This document shows, piece after piece, positions 1 through 11,476 of a stretch of 64,000 bases of DNA. Numbering within the stretch: the first letter of the stretch is position 1; the number at the start of each line of letters is the position of its first letter. The DNA is from Endocalyx cinctus (lineage: Eukaryota > Ascomycota > Sordariomycetes > Amphisphaeriales > Apiosporaceae), in contig BCKC01000008.1 in NCBI GenBank assembly GCA_001600455.1, positions 2,205,345-2,269,344 on the forward strand, read 5' to 3'. The notes beneath the pieces are model-generated. The model searched no databases. It saw only the letters and a program-made list of their open reading frames with translations, and had not been told where the DNA came from. Position numbers and translations under genes: made by a program.

Positions 1-1459
1 TTTATCACGATAAACCAGACTTTTCGACCCCAAAAGGGAACGAGGGAAAGCGGGAACTAATCATCATTGGCTGGTCTGCGGGAAAACAGATAGTATTTAC
101 GACCGAAACAACAGCAGCATACCTAGTAGGGGCGGAACTGGGCGGGTTGACAAACAGTTACATGACGGATGAGGAACGGGCCGCTCTAGATCCATCATCT
201 CAAGAATTCGAATTTCGCCAAGCCGGATCTAAAGTTCGTAAGTGGAATTCACGACCAGCTAGAATCATTCTCCCGCCTAGCATGGTCCATAAACGAAATG
301 CTCGCCAAGAAGAAGATACTAACGGCCGAGTTTGATGCTTACAGAGGTTGCTGGCTGGTCTTTGTACGCTACGGTACTATGGTGCCTGAAAATTTGCCTC
401 ACCAAATTCTACTCTCGTCTCACGTACGTGCACGACAATGCCGGACACACTCGTTTACAGCACCATCAAACTGACAAATAACGTGTATAGCCAAGGACTA
501 GACAACTTGAGACTGCGAGTGAGGATTGGATATTGCCTCGTGGGAGGGACCTTTGTAGTCGTGATCATGACTCTCCTCCTATCGTGCCAGCCGATGACTT
601 CATTCTGGCAGGTCAACCCGAATCCCGGTCGTAAGTTCTCCGCTGAAAATGAACCCGATCTTTCCTTCTCGGGAGACAAAGAAATAAATGCTTACTGCTT
701 TGTTATCAGCTCTCTGCCAACCCACCAATTCTCCTGCTTACGTGCTCGTTTGCGTGATACCGGACATTCTCACCGATCTCTATCTGTTATCCATTCCTTT
801 ACCGGTACGTATATCCTTACACCCGTTTCGATTTTCGCTCGCTAATAAGAAAATTTGAACCACAGCTCCTCTGGACGGTCAACATCGGAATCAAACGGAA
901 AATCAGTTTGATGGCCCTCTTCAGCGGAGCCATCTTCATCATCATGGCAGGAGCGATTCGGGCCGTCACCATCTTAACAGCGGGACCAAACGGCGCCGTC
1001 GCCGGTAGTGAGGTGAGTTATTTACATACAGGAGAAGAAGAAAAAAAATGAAGGAAACTATTACTGATCCCTTCTTAGTGGGCTGTTCGGGAATCATTCG
1101 TAGCGATCGTGGTGACGAATTTACCGGTGATCCAACCGAAGCTACGACAAGCGGCCCAGAAGATCGGTCTTAGCGGGCTGTTCAGCAAGACGGGCAGCGG
1201 TGGCGCCACGTCTCGGACGGGACCCAGCCGAGCTCATCAGAGCAACGGTGGTAGAGGCCATCCGCTAGGCAACGAGGGACCTCGTAACGGCGCGTTCGAG
1301 CTTAGGAGCCGTAGTCGGGACGAGCACAAAATTGGCGCCGGAAGTACGACAACGACGATAAAAAGTGGTGACAACGTCCATTCGAACTCTCTCGACGACG
1401 GTTGGAACCGCGATACGCGCACTTTAGGTTTTGACACGAAACCGTCGAGCTTGGTCTAG
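1..1459 (+). CDS. Fungal rhodopsin-domain integral membrane protein, 5' truncated by the window edge
   Basis: This is a multi-pass membrane protein of the fungal rhodopsin-domain family (PF20684-like); the ligand and role of this family are not established. I join exons <1-237, 345-423, 491-630, 710-804, 866-1012 and 1079-1459 (stop TAG), and the frame is open across all of them. The spliced product shows family signatures: WCLKICLTKFYSRLT, LLSCQPMTSFWQ, ILTDLYLLSIPLPLLW and FVAIVVTNLPVIQP. It ends in a polar Ser/Gly/Arg-rich cytosolic-type tail. Intron 238-344 looks like a frameshift until the TACTAAC branch site at 317-323 and the acceptor at 344 are recognised. The amino end and start codon lie left of the window. 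The gene converges on the DUF2235-GTPase gene, 290 bp away. The family call is firm; the function is unknown. Confidence 0.85.
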
Positions 1460-1749
1460 AAAAGGAGAGGGCAATAAAAAAACGAAAAAAAAAAGATCCT
1501 TTTATGAAATCAATATCACATCAAGCCGTGATGATGTGTTTTCCATATTAAATTCACGGGATATAATACCGCATACATATATATATATACCTCATTGTAA
1601 GAAAATTAATAATTATAGATATCAATCATCTCACGAAACATACCGTCCGCCCAGCCGTGATAACAAACACCCCTTTACATTGGTATAAATTTTCGTCAAC
1701 AGAGGAAAGCAAAATAAAATACAAGATATCAAGAATTAGGAGGCAAGAT

Positions 1750-4700
1750 TCAAGGTAACTCGGCCACGGGAGGGTACCAATTCGGCCTTTCGTGCGACCC
1801 CGGCAATTCAGCCAAACCATCGAACCAAGAATCCTTCAGCGTCGTCCCCGGAAGTTCCAGAACCGGCTTATTCTCGCGGTAAAACTTCTCCTCGACCTCG
1901 CTGTAGAAGTCGGGATTAAACGGTTCCATGAGGTGGCTGTCCTGATTTTGCTGCGGCGTGCCCGCGCGCGTCGAATGCGCATATTCCACCCGCTGGGGTT
2001 GGAGTTGGAGTTGGGACTTGGGAGGTGGTTCCGGGCTCCTGTTCATCAGGGTCATGCTGGGATCGTTCGAGAAGGAGAGTTGCGAGGACGAGGATGCGAC
2101 AGCACCGCCACCATTTTTCGCGTTATTGTTGTTTCGCATTCTCCACTCGTCTAGGTATCGGATGTCTTCCGAGCCGAGGGTGAAAAACTCCTCCCGCTCC
2201 CCAGTTTTAGCCGAGTCGTCTAGAGTGAATCGGTACTGACCCACTATCCGGTGGATTTCGGATCTCATTTTGGCGATGCTCAAGGGTTGATAGAACTTCA
2301 GGGAGAGAATGGGGATAAGGTGGTCGATCTCGTTATGTACGCAAAGTCGGATTGACGAGGTCTCGCCGCCTGTTAATTCTATCCGTTTGGCACAGTACAG
2401 TGCCGAAGCCTCCTCGAAGTCCTGTCTCGTCACAAACTTGTTCTTCTTACTGAAAGCTGCGGAAAGGATAAGAATTAGATCGCAGGCGCATTTGGCGATC
2501 ATTCGGGCTGCTGGAGGGATGGATGCGAACGGTAGAGAAGCCAACACGGGAATACCACCGAAGAGAGTGCTTAGAGTGAGACCGATAGTCAAGCCAAAAA
2601 TTGAGACTATCTGCACGAGGTTCTGGGTCACGAAAGTACCCATGTTCTTCCATAATACTTCTCTTGCGATGCGTTCAATTTCGCTGGCTTTCGCTGAGCC
2701 CGCAAGACCGAAGCATTTGATTATTCTAGTGCAGAGAAAGTGGGAGATGGTGGGTGTCGATAATATACTAGTAAACATCATTGATCCTACAGCTGTGGAC
2801 CAATTGGAATAATTTAATAGTTTTAGGGCTTCTTCGATCGATGCTGTGACTTTTGGTTCTAGATCCGCTATTTGTGCGCTCACGAAGTTTTGGCGGGCCG
2901 AGTCATCCGGGACCAACAGTATTGTTTTCTTTACAAGTTCCTTGATAGATTCGGTATCCCCTAATAGGACCTGTATTAGATATTGCGGTATTCGATAGAC
3001 ATGTGTATCAGGATGAGATATATGTTAGATGGATTATGCCACTCACTTTTGGAGGTATAGATGAAAGGAGCAAAGTCTTTTTCTAGACCTAATTTTTGCT
3101 CGAGCTGATGGATGTCTTCTTCCTTAACCTGCGTAAATTTCTCTTCTGCACGTGTGCGAGCGCGACGATCAAGCTCTTCCCCGACGAATCCTTCCTCTTC
3201 TAGTTGACTCCTCGCCGCCCCATAACTCTCGTTGATAAATCGATCTTTCATTGTTCGCACAATGATGACTGGGACAGCTCGAGCAAATCTGTCAAGGATT
3301 TCGAAAATTTTCTTGTCTGCCTCGTGAACCACTCGGGTAGATGGCACATCAATGCAAAACCTAATATCAAGCAACATTAGCCTTGAAATTTCCAATACAC
3401 CACTGGCACAGATTCTGCTGGGTTTCCTGACAACATGATATGCTACATAAAATGGGAGATTATAGAAAGTATATGGAGGAGACTCCACATGGGTCGGGTG
3501 TTCATCTACATACCATATTGCGTCTAGTCTATCGTCAGCTCGGGGTGCAGCAGCTCGCTTCTTAACGAATTTCTCTAGAAGCTCGATTTCTTTGGTTGCT
3601 CCACTCTGGAAGCCTCGAGAGTCGTGGACAATAAGTCCTGGGAGGCTATCCATCTCGAAGCCTTCATCCACGTCGTGTACACCATGGTCGTTAGAAGATT
3701 CTTGTGTCTGTATTGTGATACATCAGTTTCCACTCAAAAAAGGTATTCTCTTGAACACCCAAGAACATAAAAAGATATATACGTAAATACTTACGACGAC
3801 TGCCCCAAACACTTTGTTAATTAGGGTAGATTTACCTACACCAGCCCTTCCGCACACAAGAACACGACAATTCTTTAGCTCCGGGCCTCCCAAGTCGGCA
3901 AGATTCGCTCGCCAAGGATCCATGTATACTCTCCCGGTAACTTCTTCATGTCTTACAAAGTTGGCGTGTCGGAAGTAGTCCAGCCCGTCAAGGAATGGTG
4001 AAGCTGGATCACAAAGACCCAGTCGATCGTACACATCACTCAGGAAAAACACCGACGGATGTATTATAGTCCCTTGTGGATCTAGGAGGAATAAATCATT
4101 AGTTTCAAAGTAACAGATCCTTCGAAATACTGACGTAGGGCAGGTTGACTTACTATTATCGAGGAAGCCAACAAGTTTGTGGGAATCAAAGACACGACGA
4201 GAACCCGAAAACAATGACATGAGAGCAGGTCCCGAGTTGATCTGAACCGCATGTGGCCGCGGACCAACTTCGACAACCTCCTCTTCAACACCGGTAGACC
4301 ATAATGAATCGACGTCAGAGTCTCTGGTGGTGAATGACGCGGATGCGAGGCTCGCCTTGCTTGATTTTCTGCTTAATCTCAGGCGGCTTCTCCAAAAACT
4401 TCTACGACCTTGCTCCACGTAGCTATGGGATACACTATGGGTCAGCCCATTATTGCCGTGGGCTGGAGAAGAGCTGCTATCCTCGATCGGCTTTCTCTTT
4501 ATTGTGAATCTTTTCCTTAACACTTTCTTCTTACCGGCCTGTAAGTTGCCGTGCCTATGCGAGGCTCTGATGTCGATCATGTCCACCTCAATTCCATTGA
4601 CATATCTAAACCTCCAGGGCTGGACAGATTGAGGCTGTTCGTTGGGATTCGGTGGGACATCTTGCGGAAATACAAGTCCCAAGGGTTCTTCGGTTAGATT

Positions 4701-5864
4701 CCGGCTTTTCCACGCTGGTTTGAGAAGCAATCCTTGTTTCCGGCTCTCGAGGAGAATCCACTGTAGAGGGTATAGGGACAAGCCGTCGTCTTTGGATCCG
4801 CCGCCCATGTCAGCATGGGAGCCGATAAACCATGATTCAATAATGGATCTGTGAGCGAGATCGGGAGACAAAGCTGGAAGAGGGCCATATAGATATGGCT
4901 GAAACGAACTGCGGTTCTCGTTGAGTGCGAGAACATGGCGAAGTGTCTGGATTGATTTTAAGAGCGCAGGTTGGTGCCTTAATGGATCCCGGCCAACTTT
5001 AATAGTATCAAAAAGGCCTGCGAAATGGATGATAGGTTTCTTCTCCCAAGCCTTTGCGATTCTAGTGATTCGGGGTTAGCTTCAGCTCTTATGAAAGGGG
5101 GTGTACTATCTTGTTACAGGTTAAGCTCTACCTACATGTACGGGAATAACTAATCGTGTGTCATGGAGTGATTAGTTCATTATCGCTCAGTCGTGTCTTT
5201 TAATATTACACACCTTCGTCGCATATTGGGTCCTCTGTCGATCTTGTCGGAAGGCCGGTAGAAGTTGAACCTGCTTGCAGAAGACTCGCTTATCCCATGT
5301 ATTAATTGTAACAAGTTGATGAAGTAGATCTGCAACAACACGGAGAATATCTTGAAGAAGAGCAATATTAGAATTTGATGTTGTCCATACCACCCAGCTT
5401 GTTACTTTAAGACAAGGAAGGCCAATGCGGCGTAATGTTCTCGTATAACTTACACGCGCCACGGCTGAAACCGTATATCCAAAGCTCGTCGGTAGAGTCG
5501 TTAAGCTGGTCGCAACAGAACTATTTTCCTCTTCGTTAGAGCGAATATACTGGGATAGACTTAAGAGCGCAAGAGATGCTCTTACCGCCAATACCCTGTT
5601 GATCTGGTTATCACAAGCTACCGAGCTAGTGTTGATTGTATCATTAAAGCTATCGAGGGGCTGTTTATCAATGCCGACGCCAGTTTCGTAATATGCGACT
5701 TGCTTCACAGGTCTGCCGTCGTGAACGAATGTTCCCTGTTTGACGGAAGACCAGATTCGAAATATGTTGCTGTTATTGCTTTCGTGCCGAGTAATGAGCC
5801 CGTTCGGGTCGTACCAGGTTCCGTCGATACATACCACCACGCGCTTTACAGGTAAGTACGCCAT
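1750..5864 (-). CDS. DUF2235 (Tle1-like) alpha/beta hydrolase fused to P-loop GTPase with C-terminal membrane helices
   Basis: Exons on the minus strand are 5864-5586, 5505-5454, 5350-5214, 5051-4154, 4081-3795, 3707-3514, 3360-3047 and 2960-1750, giving 1123 residues exactly in frame. Residues 1 to about 290 are a DUF2235 hydrolase, the fold of type VI secretion Tle1 phospholipases. It starts VVVCIDGTWYDPNG and has the nucleophile elbow GFSRGA (Ser107); Asp171 (GLFDT) and His235 (GSHADMGGG) are the likely triad partners. After a basic, Ser-rich linker comes a G domain: P-loop GRAGVGKST (533-541), DxxG in HDSRG (Asp580) and TMKD (652-655) in the G4 position. Residues from about 750 hold several hydrophobic helices, then a Pro/Gln-rich tail. 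Intron 4153-4082 (72 nt) keeps frame, so it could be retained. The domain calls are firm. A membrane-associated, nucleotide-gated lipase is my inference. Confidence 0.85.
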
Positions 5865-7317
5865 CTGGGAGTGATGGCGCTCGCGGGATCGCGCAGGTTT
5901 AGGCTATATGGCGTGGAGGAACTTAGATATGCCAGCCAGAGTGTATTTTCTTTATGTTCGAAGTTGAATTGAATTTGACGGAGGGCAATCCAATAAGCCT
6001 AGTAAAAAAAACTCATCTTCTGACCATGTCGAAGCAGCCTTATTCGGCCGGGAAGTATAACTGACGGGTAAGAGCGACGATCTTATCTGAAAGGGGTGCT
6101 AAAAAGTACACGATATAGTAAATACATAAAAGTCAAGGTTTCGCGAGTATAACTAGATGTCAGGGTAGGATTTCCAAGGTAGGAGCCTAACATGGGGTAC
6201 CGCCCGAAGCTTATCGACTTGGCCAAGATGAGAAGATTGTCATATCGGCAACATCATGCCGTACTGTACGATATGCCTAGTTGTGTATACCAGCTATACT
6301 ATGTATTGTTTTGATTATGAATGGCCGGTATTAGCAATAATGATACGGTACGAATGGCGTACAGATACAGGTTAGTGGCAGCTGATGGTAGCCACTAGTT
6401 TCAAGGGACACAAGCCATGACGAAGAACGGTAAAGATTGATTTGAGGGGGAATGTAACGGCAAAAGCTCTGCATCTGTAGATGAGCTGCCACCTAGCTGC
6501 AAAAGGGAGCTGGTTAAGGCAATGATGGCCGAAAGTACGGTCAATCTCGTCGGGTCTGTGCTTGAAGATATTTATTTTTAAACATTATTCGACGAGAATG
6601 AGGGAGGCCAATTTTCCAATGTTACTATCTACGGAATAGAAAATGGAAACGTGAACATCACAGCTTGCAATCCGATTGGGTTTTCATTGTGAGAGCTGAA
6701 ATTTGTAGGCGTCGTTGATTTGGAATGTTTTCTGGTATTAAGTACTGTGGTAAGGTAAGGTAAGCTGCCAATTCATCAATGCTATTGTACAAACCTCGAC
6801 GTTACATTGATTTAATTTATATGCATTTAGTATTCGTCATGTCAGCTGCTGATCTTGTCGCGACTCCAAGTCCTTTTAACGAAATACGATTGAAAGATAG
6901 CCCGAAAATTGACGGTAGCCTGCTTGCCTGCCTGCCTGTCTATAAATCTCACCAAATTATAAGGGATTCATTTTGAAAGATAATTCTCAAGGATCTTGTA
7001 CTGGACTGGAGTTCTCGTATAGATAATTTACATCACGATTACATATATCGTTAGACCTGTAAGATGTGGCTAAAATGTGGCGTTTTCCTTATGTTACAGA
7101 TATTTTAGGTCCAAATCCTTCTCTCGTAGATAGTACCTAAACAAGAAGTAAGCCCTACGTATATGCCGTACCCCCTTTTATACTACTCGTCAAACAATAC
7201 TTTCATTGGTTCACTCATTCCGTATACCAATCCTTCCCCGGTAGTACTATTCCGGATCCCTTTTTTTTTTTTTTTTTTACCTTTCAAAAAGTTCCAGGCA
7301 AAAATAATAGAATAATT
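5865..7317. other. Intergenic region between divergent genes
   Basis: AT-rich upstream region shared by the DUF2235-GTPase gene (leftward) and the DUF202 gene (rightward). I see no coding-like frame longer than about 65 codons, and those present have no recognisable domain. A run of about 19 T at 7261-7279 lies roughly 40 bp upstream of the DUF202 start codon and could act as a nucleosome-excluding poly(dT) promoter element. Confidence 0.6.
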
Positions 7318-7773
7318 ATGTCTTGGTTCCGTTTCCCGACCCCAACATACAAGAACACAGGATCTGTCGCCAGGGATCACCTTGCTTCTGAACGCACATT
7401 TCTAGCATGGATGAGAACAGGACTCGGCTTTGTTGCCTTAGGCATTGCCATTGAACGTTTCTCCCAATTGGATCTGTCGGAGCTTATACCCGAATCGCAG
7501 CGAAAACCCCAGAGCCACGAGGAGAAGCTCGCTAAAGAACATGACAAGGAACATTCTCAAGTTCTGGTTGGAGTGCTGATGGGTATGGGCGGTGGATCTA
7601 TCCTTTACGGAACAACACGATACTTCTCCAACCTAAAGCTTCTTGAAAGAGGAGAGTTCAAGCCATCTTATCATGGAGCCGCTGTATTGGCGGCCGCGGT
7701 TGCAGGTCTCGCAGGCGGTGTTTACGGCGTATCATTAAGAAGGAGAAGAGCCGAAAGACAGGAAATGCGGTGA
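7318..7773 (+). CDS. DUF202 (YidH-like) small membrane protein
   Basis: A single-exon 151-residue protein starting at the ATG of 7318. It carries the DUF202 signature ARDHLASERTFLAWMRTG at residues 18-35. Three hydrophobic segments follow, at about residues 35-47, 82-101 and 119-140, separated by a charged Lys/Glu-rich loop (residues 60-80). DUF202 proteins are small multi-span membrane proteins; the same fold forms the membrane part of vacuolar VTC polyphosphate polymerase subunits, but there is no SPX or polymerase domain here. The tail ends in an Arg-rich stretch (RRRRAERQEMR). No signal peptide is evident. The membrane location follows from the sequence; the biochemical role is unknown. 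Confidence 0.85.
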   Translation: MSWFRFPTPTYKNTGSVARDHLASERTFLAWMRTGLGFVALGIAIERFSQLDLSELIPESQRKPQSHEEKLAKEHDKEHSQVLVGVLMGMGGGSILYGTTRYFSNLKLLERGEFKPSYHGAAVLAAAVAGLAGGVYGVSLRRRRAERQEMR

Positions 7774-8684
7774 AGTAAACAATTATTGGTTACACAGAGG
7801 AAATGAGTGATATACCTACTTCTCAGGCAATACTTGGGTATCACTGAATTGTATTTGAACCTTGGAGATAGGAGAAAATCTCTGATTACTACATTTTTTC
7901 TTGGGTTTATCATGATCTGATACAATATTATATAATTACATGAATATCGCGGGATCAGGACTTTACTTGTTATTTCAAGCGTATCGAGCATCTATGCATG
8001 TGTTTTTGTTGGTCTATTAAGTAAATCTGAAGAGACGCAGATTTGCACTAATAACCTAATAAGAACATATACCCTGCTATTACATAGTACTGATACATAC
8101 ATATACTTATATACAAATATCGATAACGATAAGATGTATCGACGATGATAATAATAATAATAATAATAACAACAGGGAGAATACGATAGAATGAATGGCC
8201 AGCCTCAAAGAGTGTCTTTAAGGTTGTATTGGGTTCTAAGTATAAATTACTTTCATATAATAATGAAATGAATTCAATACCCAAGAGACAAATACAATAA
8301 ATACGTGCATTTAATATTACCGTATATCATACAATTTCATTCATATAACAAGCATTATCTGACATACTAGCGTGCCCCCAGGTCTTGTCGGAGTTAATGA
8401 GGACCAATGCAGGCAAAGCTAGACATATTCTTTGCTGATCATCCTCATCTTGAAGTCACGAATATAAAGACGAAGTAGCACAAAGTGAAACAATCACACA
8501 AACTTAACTGTAGCTATTCACTAGCTCATGTCAAAATACGCATAACATTCGACGGAAATAAGCTCACCCTTATTCATATTGCCCTTTATCCCGGAAGAAA
8601 GAGGGTCACAATCCACAGTCATTATTATCTATACAGGAAGGGGGAAGGGAATATTAAAATAACAAGAATAAAAAAAAATTGACG
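7774..8684. other. Intergenic region with an ATA microsatellite
   Basis: AT-rich spacer between the DUF202 gene and the Spp1 homologue, which face the same way. It contains a short ATA trinucleotide tract at about 8146-8168. Nothing coding was recognised. Confidence 0.6.
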
Positions 8685-10153
8685 ATGGAGAATGACCTGC
8701 CTGAAGATGTTGAGATGGGAGGAACCGATGCGGGGTCCATTAACCAGTCTGCGGATAAGGCCACTATCGGGAATGTACATGATCAAAACCCAACAAACCC
8801 CGAGACCAGTGGTAAAGTTGACTCGGAAGAAAACCAAACAACAACTCAACAGCAATCACAGCCACCTTCCTCTCCCGTCAGTTCTACCACCAAGATGAGA
8901 CCGGGCCCGAAGAAAAAAGGCACCGCCGCGACCACTAAGAGAGGTCCGAGGAAGACTAAAACGCCAAAGTCGAAGACGTCGGCTAAGAAGAAGGCGGGAA
9001 ACGCTGGAGACGCCAACGGGGAAGCTAACAACGACGAAAGCTCCGACGACGAGACGGATAACGGTCCGTACTGCATCTGCCGAGGTCCGGACGATCACCG
9101 ATGGATGATCAGCTGCGACGTGTGCGAGGACTGGTTTCACGGCGAGTGCGTCGACCTCAGTAAGGAGACCGGGGAGAAACTAGTTGAACGTTTTGTCTGT
9201 CCTAACTGCACCGACGGAGTGAACAACTATACCAAGTACAAAAAGATGTGTTCTCTACCCGGCTGCAAGATGTCCGCCCGCTTATACACCAAGGCCATTA
9301 AGGATCGGAGCGTCTTCTGTAGCAACGAGCATTGCGACGCCTGGTGGTCTTCCGTCATAGCTACCCTGCCCAAGAAGGCCGCTTCTCAGAAGGCCGTTCA
9401 GGTGCTGACTCAGGAAGACTTTATGGGTCTGCTCGCATCGACTGCTGAGAAAGGAGGCTGGAAGCTAGGTGATAAACCGTTTGGTACGAAGTTAACATTT
9501 TTATTTTAGAACCTCATTTCCATTTTGCGTTTTTCTTTTTAACCATTTATTTCCCGAAAACAAAAAAAGTCTAATAAAAAGTCAAATCAGGTAACATCGT
9601 AGGCCTCTGGTCCAACGGGCTACCCACGCGTCCCGGCGTCCTCAGCGACGAAGAGCAGACCTTCCTGCAGACCTCGGCGGCGGAGCGGCTCGCCCTGGGG
9701 AACGAGATCGTGCAGTACAAGAAGATGATGCAGCTGATAGACTGGGCCAACCAGCGGCGGCAGTCGGCCATCGAGGCCGGCAAGTTCACCAAGGACAGCT
9801 GCGGGTACGACTGGCGCCTCGACACGGTCTCGGTCCGGGCCCAGTTCGCCTCCTGGCTCGAGACGGCCGAGGGGCAGGCCGTCTTCAAAGCCGGCAAGCT
9901 CGAGGCGCCGCCGCCGCAGGCCGAAGCGGACGAGGACGCGCCCGACGCCGTGAGAGGCATGTGCGATAGGAAGCGCTGCAAGCCTCACAACGGCTGGTAT
10001 AAGCTGCTGGGAAACGCCGTACGCGTCCTCATCAAGGAGACGGCCTCGGCCGCGGCGGATAAGCTCGAGCTCGAGGAGGTTACCCGCCAGGAGGCCGAGT
10101 CTAGATACGAGAGGCGTCAGGTCGAAGATAATTGGGTCGAGGTCTTGGAATGA
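8685..10153 (+). CDS. spp1: Spp1/Cps40-type PHD finger protein of the Set1/COMPASS H3K4 methyltransferase complex
   Basis: Two exons, 8685-9483 and 9591-10153, joined in phase 1 across a 107-nt intron, give 453 residues. After a disordered Lys/Pro-rich amino end (residues 70-105) and an acidic patch comes a PHD finger with ligands Cys130, Cys132, Cys144, Cys147, His152, Cys155, Cys172 and Cys175. A second zinc-binding cluster follows (Cys189, Cys194, Cys212, Cys217), then a long helical carboxyl half. This arrangement is that of Spp1/Cps40/CFP1, the H3K4me3-reading COMPASS subunit. Near the carboxyl end is another conserved Cys/His patch, CDRKRCKPHNGWYKL. I start at 8685 because the frame upstream offers only TTG. 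Exon 2 is far more GC-rich than exon 1. The family call is strong; COMPASS membership is inferred from homologues. Confidence 0.88.
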
Positions 10154-11476
10154 TTCCGTAAGAAACGATAGAAAAGAAAAGGGAGATCGTTAGAGTATTT
10201 TATTTTTATATTCGACACGTTATTGTCGATTGTCGGCTTTCTTGTAAACATAGTATTATATCTTACATCAGATAGTCTCGTATGGATACCACAAGGGAAT
10301 TCACGACCCGCAAAAGCGATGAAAGAGAACGAGAGTAGTATAGGAGAAACGGATTTTCTTTTTCATGTTTATGTTGAGTTTAAGTGTTTTGGTGAGCGGT
10401 CGCCAAAAGAAGTAGTGATACATTCATGGGCATTCTTGGTAACTAGTATTAATTGGAGTATATTTAAACGACACACCGGCCTTATTGTTGAATACCTAGT
10501 TATATCCAGTGCTCACAGCAAAGACATATAATAACTACATATTTCGGTGCTTTTATCGTATATCTGGTTATACCTGACTATTTATGATGACCTTTGAAGG
10601 TCTGGTTTTTATGTTACCCCGTATTCAAACACCTACATCTCAAACTGTCTGGATTTCTTTTCTTCTATTTGCTAATCAAGACAACTTACCACAACAACTT
10701 GTTTTCAGGAGGAATACATCAAGTTGATCTATATTCACAAACCAAGACAACAAACTAACAAACCAATCACAGAAGAAATCAACAGTCATGAAATTATTAA
10801 ATATTGATCGATCACTTAGGGGAACTCGAACCGGACTAGATATAGTACTAGATATATATGATAGCATCTAGGTTAGCCGAAGCCTCAGAACGATCAGTTC
10901 GTTATGTACGTATATGTATACGATATGTTATGTTACCTATTTCCTTATATAAGAGGAGAGGGTCACGAGCTCTTTTTTTTTTAAGTCACCTGTAGCCTCC
11001 GATAAAGAAATGAGTAGTACTATTTTTATATATTTACTCTTATTCAACGGATGCAGGTATCGTGCCATGGCAAGAAATATACACTTTCCCCTCTAACGCC
11101 CATCCTTCTCGTCCCCAATATATACAAAAGGACAAGATTGCTGTCTCAATACCGTTTGAACCTTGGCGAGAAACCGCCAATATCGTAACAGGAGAGCTAA
11201 CTAGCTAAAAGGTAGCTTGGTGTACTAGTGTGTATGTATATGTATGTATGTATGTGGTATCTTCAGAAAAATTCCCAAACGCCAAATAAAATAACTCTTA
11301 CGTCACCATCCGTCCTCATTAACTTGGTGTATTCATATAGATCGTTTTTTTTTTAAAAAGACCGAAGGAGGGGGGTTTGGTTGATATATGTTTGTCCCAT
11401 CGGTTTTACGTATGTACACTTTTTTTTTTTTTTAAGCTTTGGATATAAGACAATATATATATTATATCATCTCTCC
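10154..11476. other. Intergenic region between convergent genes
   Basis: AT-rich region between the 3' ends of the Spp1 homologue and the ferric reductase gene. It contains a TGTA/TATG-type tetranucleotide patch near 11228-11254 and poly(T) runs near 11346 and 11419. Short open frames here have no domain signature. Confidence 0.6.

Noticed and set aside
281..346. Single-base frameshift in the rhodopsin-domain gene
   Set aside because: Resolved by a longer intron (238-344) with a perfect branch site, which restores the reading frame.
10795..10835. Possible tRNA T-arm (GGTTCGAGTTCC on the minus strand)
   Set aside because: The arm does not pair and no acceptor or D-arm partner is present.
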